Shown here piece by piece: positions 61,830-64,000 of a stretch of 64,000 nucleotides of DNA; within the stretch, counting starts at the first letter, position 1, and every line of letters starts with the position of its first letter. The notes beneath the pieces were generated by a model. It did no database searches. It was not told the DNA's origin and was given only the letters and a program-made list of their open reading frames with translations. The DNA is from Coriobacterium glomerans PW2 (GTDB lineage: Bacteria > Actinomycetota > Coriobacteriia > Coriobacteriales > Coriobacteriaceae), in NCBI RefSeq assembly GCF_000195315.1, contig NC_015389.1:620001-684000 (forward strand), in the 5' to 3' direction. The translations under genes were made by a program, and so were the position numbers.

Positions 61830-62906
61830 ATGGGCGATGACGGCTTGCTTGGAATCACGGCGACAGGCGGTGACGGGGGTCGCACGGTCCTGACGTTCGG
61901 AGAGATCATGATGCGTCTGTCCCCCAAAGACCATCTGCGTCTCGAGCAGGCGGCGGAATTCGACGTTCGCTATGGCGGGGCTGAGGCCAACACCGCGTTG
62001 TCACTCGCCTACCAGGGCGACGAGGCCGCCTTTGTCTCGGTCGTGCCCGACAATCGGATCGGGGCGTGCGCGCTGCGATCGCTTCGTGCATACGGGGTCG
62101 ATACGAACCGCGTCGTGCGCGCCGGAGATCGGCTGGGTGCCTATTTCTTCGAGATCGGTGCCTCGCAGCGGGGCAACGGCTGCGTGTACGACCGGCGATA
62201 CTCCGCGATGAGCCTGGCTTCCCATACGGTCTTCGATTGGGACGAGATCCTGCAGGGCGTCGGCGTGTTCTACTTCTCCGGGGTTACGCCAGCCGTGTCC
62301 GAGGAGATGGCGCTCGCCTGCAAGGAGGGCTTGAGCGCGGCGCGCGTTCGCGGCATCACCACGGTGTGCGATGTCAACTACCGCGGCAAGATGTGGTCGC
62401 CTGCGCGCTCGCAGCGCACCATGGCCGAGCTGCTCGATCTCGTCGACGTCCTCATCGCCAACGATGAGGACGCTCCCGCCGGGCTCGGCATGACCTGCGT
62501 CACGGGGTCGCTCGAACACGGCATCGAGGAGCGCGACGGCTATATTGAGATGGCGCGCGAGATCTGCCGGGCGCACGGCTGCGCCGCGGTCGCCTCGGTC
62601 GTGCGCGACATCCAGTGCGTCGAGAGATCGCAGTGGATGGCCATGCTCTACAGCGCCGCCGGAGATCGGCACTGGTTGAGCCCTGTGCATGATGTCCATG
62701 TCGTCGAGGGGGTCGCTGCCGGCGATGCATTCAATGCGGGTCTCATTCACGCGATGCTTGCGGGCTGGGACCCGCAGCGCGCGCTCGACTACGCCATCGC
62801 CGCCTCGATCCTGAAGCTCACCGTTCCGGGGGACTCCAACCTTGTCAGCGAGGAGGAGATCTCCGCGGTGGCGACGCATCGATCGGGGATGCGCGTATCG
62901 CGTTGA
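61830..62906 (+). CDS. kdgK: 2-keto-3-deoxygluconate kinase (PfkB family)
   Basis: 358 residues. VLTFGEIMMRLSP at the N terminus and FDVRYGGAEANTALSLAYQG form the sugar site; VEGVAAGDAFNAGLIHAM near the C terminus carries the catalytic Asp and anion hole of PfkB kinases. It phosphorylates KDG to KDPG. GGAGGGAA precedes the ATG. Together with kdgA it completes glucuronate catabolism started by the uxu genes 30 kb away. Confidence 0.92.
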   Translation: MGDDGLLGITATGGDGGRTVLTFGEIMMRLSPKDHLRLEQAAEFDVRYGGAEANTALSLAYQGDEAAFVSVVPDNRIGACALRSLRAYGVDTNRVVRAGDRLGAYFFEIGASQRGNGCVYDRRYSAMSLASHTVFDWDEILQGVGVFYFSGVTPAVSEEMALACKEGLSAARVRGITTVCDVNYRGKMWSPARSQRTMAELLDLVDVLIANDEDAPAGLGMTCVTGSLEHGIEERDGYIEMAREICRAHGCAAVASVVRDIQCVERSQWMAMLYSAAGDRHWLSPVHDVHVVEGVAAGDAFNAGLIHAMLAGWDPQRALDYAIAASILKLTVPGDSNLVSEEEISAVATHRSGMRVSR

Positions 62907-62967
62907 GCGGCTCCGAGGGGAGGGCGGCTGGTGCATCCGGACAGACCACGCTGAGAAGGGAACAGCT

Positions 62968-63609
62968 ATGTTTGAGACGTTCTACAAAGACCTCGAGGCA
63001 CTGGGTATCGTTCCGGTGATCGTGCTCGAGAACGAGCGAAGCGCCGCACCGATGGCCGATGCGCTCATGGCAGCGGGCATGGCTGCGGCTGAGGTGACAT
63101 TTCGCACGGATGCGGCGGCGGCCTCCATTCGCGCCATGCGTGAGGCGCAGCCCGAGATGATCGTGGGCGCCGGAACGGTGATCAGCGTCGAGCAGGTTGA
63201 CGCCGCCGTCGCTTCCGGAGCCGCTTTCATCGTCGCACCAAATCTCGACGTCGAAGTCGTGAAGGCATGCATCGAGCGGAACGTGCCCGTGCTGCCGGGC
63301 GCGGTGACGCCCACTGAGGTCGGTGCCGCGCGCAAGCTCGGTCTCACGGTGACGAAGTTCTTCCCCGCCGCGCAATATGGCGGTCTGGCGACCATCCGGG
63401 CGCTCAGCGCGCCCTTCACCGGTCACCGCTTCATTCCCACCGGCGGGGTGAGCATGGGAAATATCAAGGAGTACCTCGCGGCTCCCGAGGTCATAGCGTG
63501 CGGGGGAACCTGGATGGTCGCTCCCGAGCTCATCGGTGCGGGAGATTTCGCACAGGTGACCGAAAGAGCGGCCGAGGCGATGGCTGCGCTACGCAGTGTT
63601 CGCGGCTGA
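62968..63609 (+). CDS. kdgA: KDPG aldolase
   Basis: 213 residues of the KDPG/KHG aldolase family from the ATG at 62968, with GAGAAGGGAA upstream. The catalytic Glu is in AEVTFRTDAA, VGAGTV follows, and the Schiff-base Lys is in VTKFFPAAQYGG, with FIPTGGVS as the phosphate loop. It cleaves KDPG to pyruvate and glyceraldehyde 3-phosphate. It is 61 bases after kdgK and convergent with the next gene, overlapping it by 21 bases. Confidence 0.95.
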   Translation: MFETFYKDLEALGIVPVIVLENERSAAPMADALMAAGMAAAEVTFRTDAAAASIRAMREAQPEMIVGAGTVISVEQVDAAVASGAAFIVAPNLDVEVVKACIERNVPVLPGAVTPTEVGAARKLGLTVTKFFPAAQYGGLATIRALSAPFTGHRFIPTGGVSMGNIKEYLAAPEVIACGGTWMVAPELIGAGDFAQVTERAAEAMAALRSVRG

Positions 63610-64000
63610 GTCTTCGGCGCGATCCATTTCCGTCTTCAGGTCCAAGGCCCCGGCCGTCTTCATGGCTCTGGTCATGGCGTCTGCAAGCAGCTGGTCGAAG
63701 TACAGCATCGAGGCAGAGCAGCCTCCGACCCGGCATGCGCGGCCCGCCTGCCTGGTCGGCAGAACGAAGATGTCATCGGCGAGCGAGCGAAGCGGATGGC
63801 GCGCCGTCTGAGTGATGAGCATCACAGAAGGCTGCAGCTTTTCTCCGCGTGCCCGCAGCGCCTTCAGAAAGCGCTGCTGCGACGGATTTCGCGCCGAGAA
63901 GATGATGATGAGATCCTCGTCGGTCATGCAGGAAAGCATCTGCTCTTCCCATCCGGATGACACGAACTGAGCCCTAACTGAGAGCTCAACCAGCAGAAAT
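63589..64000 (-). CDS. RpiR-family regulator, C-terminal part (runs off window end)
   Basis: The reverse strand is open from the window edge to a stop at 63589, giving about 136 residues of the SIS domain end: LIIIFSARNPSQQRFLKAL, VMLITQTARHPLRSLADDIFVLP, then an MLYFDQLLADAMTRAM helix. These are typical of MurR/RpiR regulators. The DNA-binding half lies beyond the window. The phosphosugar loop is altered to FSARNPS. It probably belongs to another sugar or uronate locus, or to the kdg genes with which it is convergent. Confidence 0.8.
   Translation of the reverse strand, partial: FLLVELSVRAQFVSSGWEEQMLSCMTDEDLIIIFSARNPSQQRFLKALRARGEKLQPSVMLITQTARHPLRSLADDIFVLPTRQAGRACRVGGCSASMLYFDQLLADAMTRAMKTAGALDLKTEMDRAEDSAANTA

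Noticed and set aside
1-64000. CRISPR arrays, tRNA, rRNA, prophage or transposase genes
   Set aside because: No regularly spaced repeats, no tRNA-like cloverleaf with a conserved TTC loop, and no integrase or transposase motifs were seen on either strand.

Overview
The window reads as a carbon-catabolism region from an anaerobic, sugar- and citrate-fermenting bacterium. The moderately high GC, the many PTS systems, the citrate lyase locus and the glycan-degradation genes suggest a gut-type actinobacterium of the Coriobacteriia (Collinsella or Olsenella-like). This is an inference from gene content; no rRNA or tRNA gene was seen. Base composition is uneven by eye: the rhamnose, citrate and KDG genes are GC-rich, while roughly 3.9-20 kb and 46.3-51.9 kb are clearly more AT-rich. 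This suggests a chromosome into which catabolic cassettes have been inserted.

Layout. 1-1.8 kb: a lactose/cellobiose-type PTS EIIC and the start of a GH38 alpha-mannosidase. 2.2-10 kb: a dihydroxyacetone (triose) kinase divergent from a galactitol-type PTS, a small membrane protein and a class II aldolase, then two LacI regulators. 10.1-15.2 kb: a LacI-operator-controlled redox operon (OYE flavoenzyme, SDR, FAD-dependent reductase, YczE-like membrane protein). 16-20.2 kb: RraA-type aldolase, an SLC1/DAACS-like transporter with its sodium-site residues replaced, an aminotransferase and an RpiR regulator. 20.7-28.4 kb: a broken MFS transporter, GH78 alpha-L-rhamnosidase, RpiR, and rhaB-rhaA-rhaD. 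28.9-43.7 kb: glucuronate catabolism (uxuB-uxuA-uxaC) with a glucuronoxylan-oligosaccharide locus (GH67, GPH transporter, GH43, esterase) and two decayed genes. 43.9-46.2 kb: mtnK-mtnA. 46.3-51.9 kb: a mannitol-type PTS and dehydrogenase with an SIS isomerase, a pentulose/hexulose-phosphate epimerase and a divergent DeoR regulator. 51.9-60.6 kb: a lactic-acid-bacteria-style citrate locus (citI, citM, AEC transporter, citCDEFXG). 60.6-64 kb: LacI, kdgK, kdgA and a partial RpiR gene.

How the parts fit. GH67, GH43 and the esterase would trim imported acetylated (methyl)glucuronoxylan oligomers. UxaC, UxuB and UxuA convert glucuronate to 2-keto-3-deoxygluconate, and KdgK and KdgA, 30 kb away, finish the route to pyruvate and glyceraldehyde 3-phosphate. 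Rhamnose released by GH78 is handled by RhaA, RhaB and RhaD. The citrate cluster makes acetate and oxaloacetate, and CitM decarboxylates the oxaloacetate to pyruvate.

The most novel-looking candidates are: (1) the gat-type PTS, aldolase and triose-kinase set, which has no dehydrogenase and could be a minimal ketose-1-phosphate fructolysis-like pathway; (2) the RraA-aminotransferase-transporter set, which fits catabolism of a 4-hydroxy-4-substituted glutamate, with a transporter that has lost the canonical SLC1 sodium ligands; (3) the OYE-SDR-flavoprotein operon; (4) the mannitol-type PTS coupled to an allulose-6-phosphate-epimerase-like enzyme.
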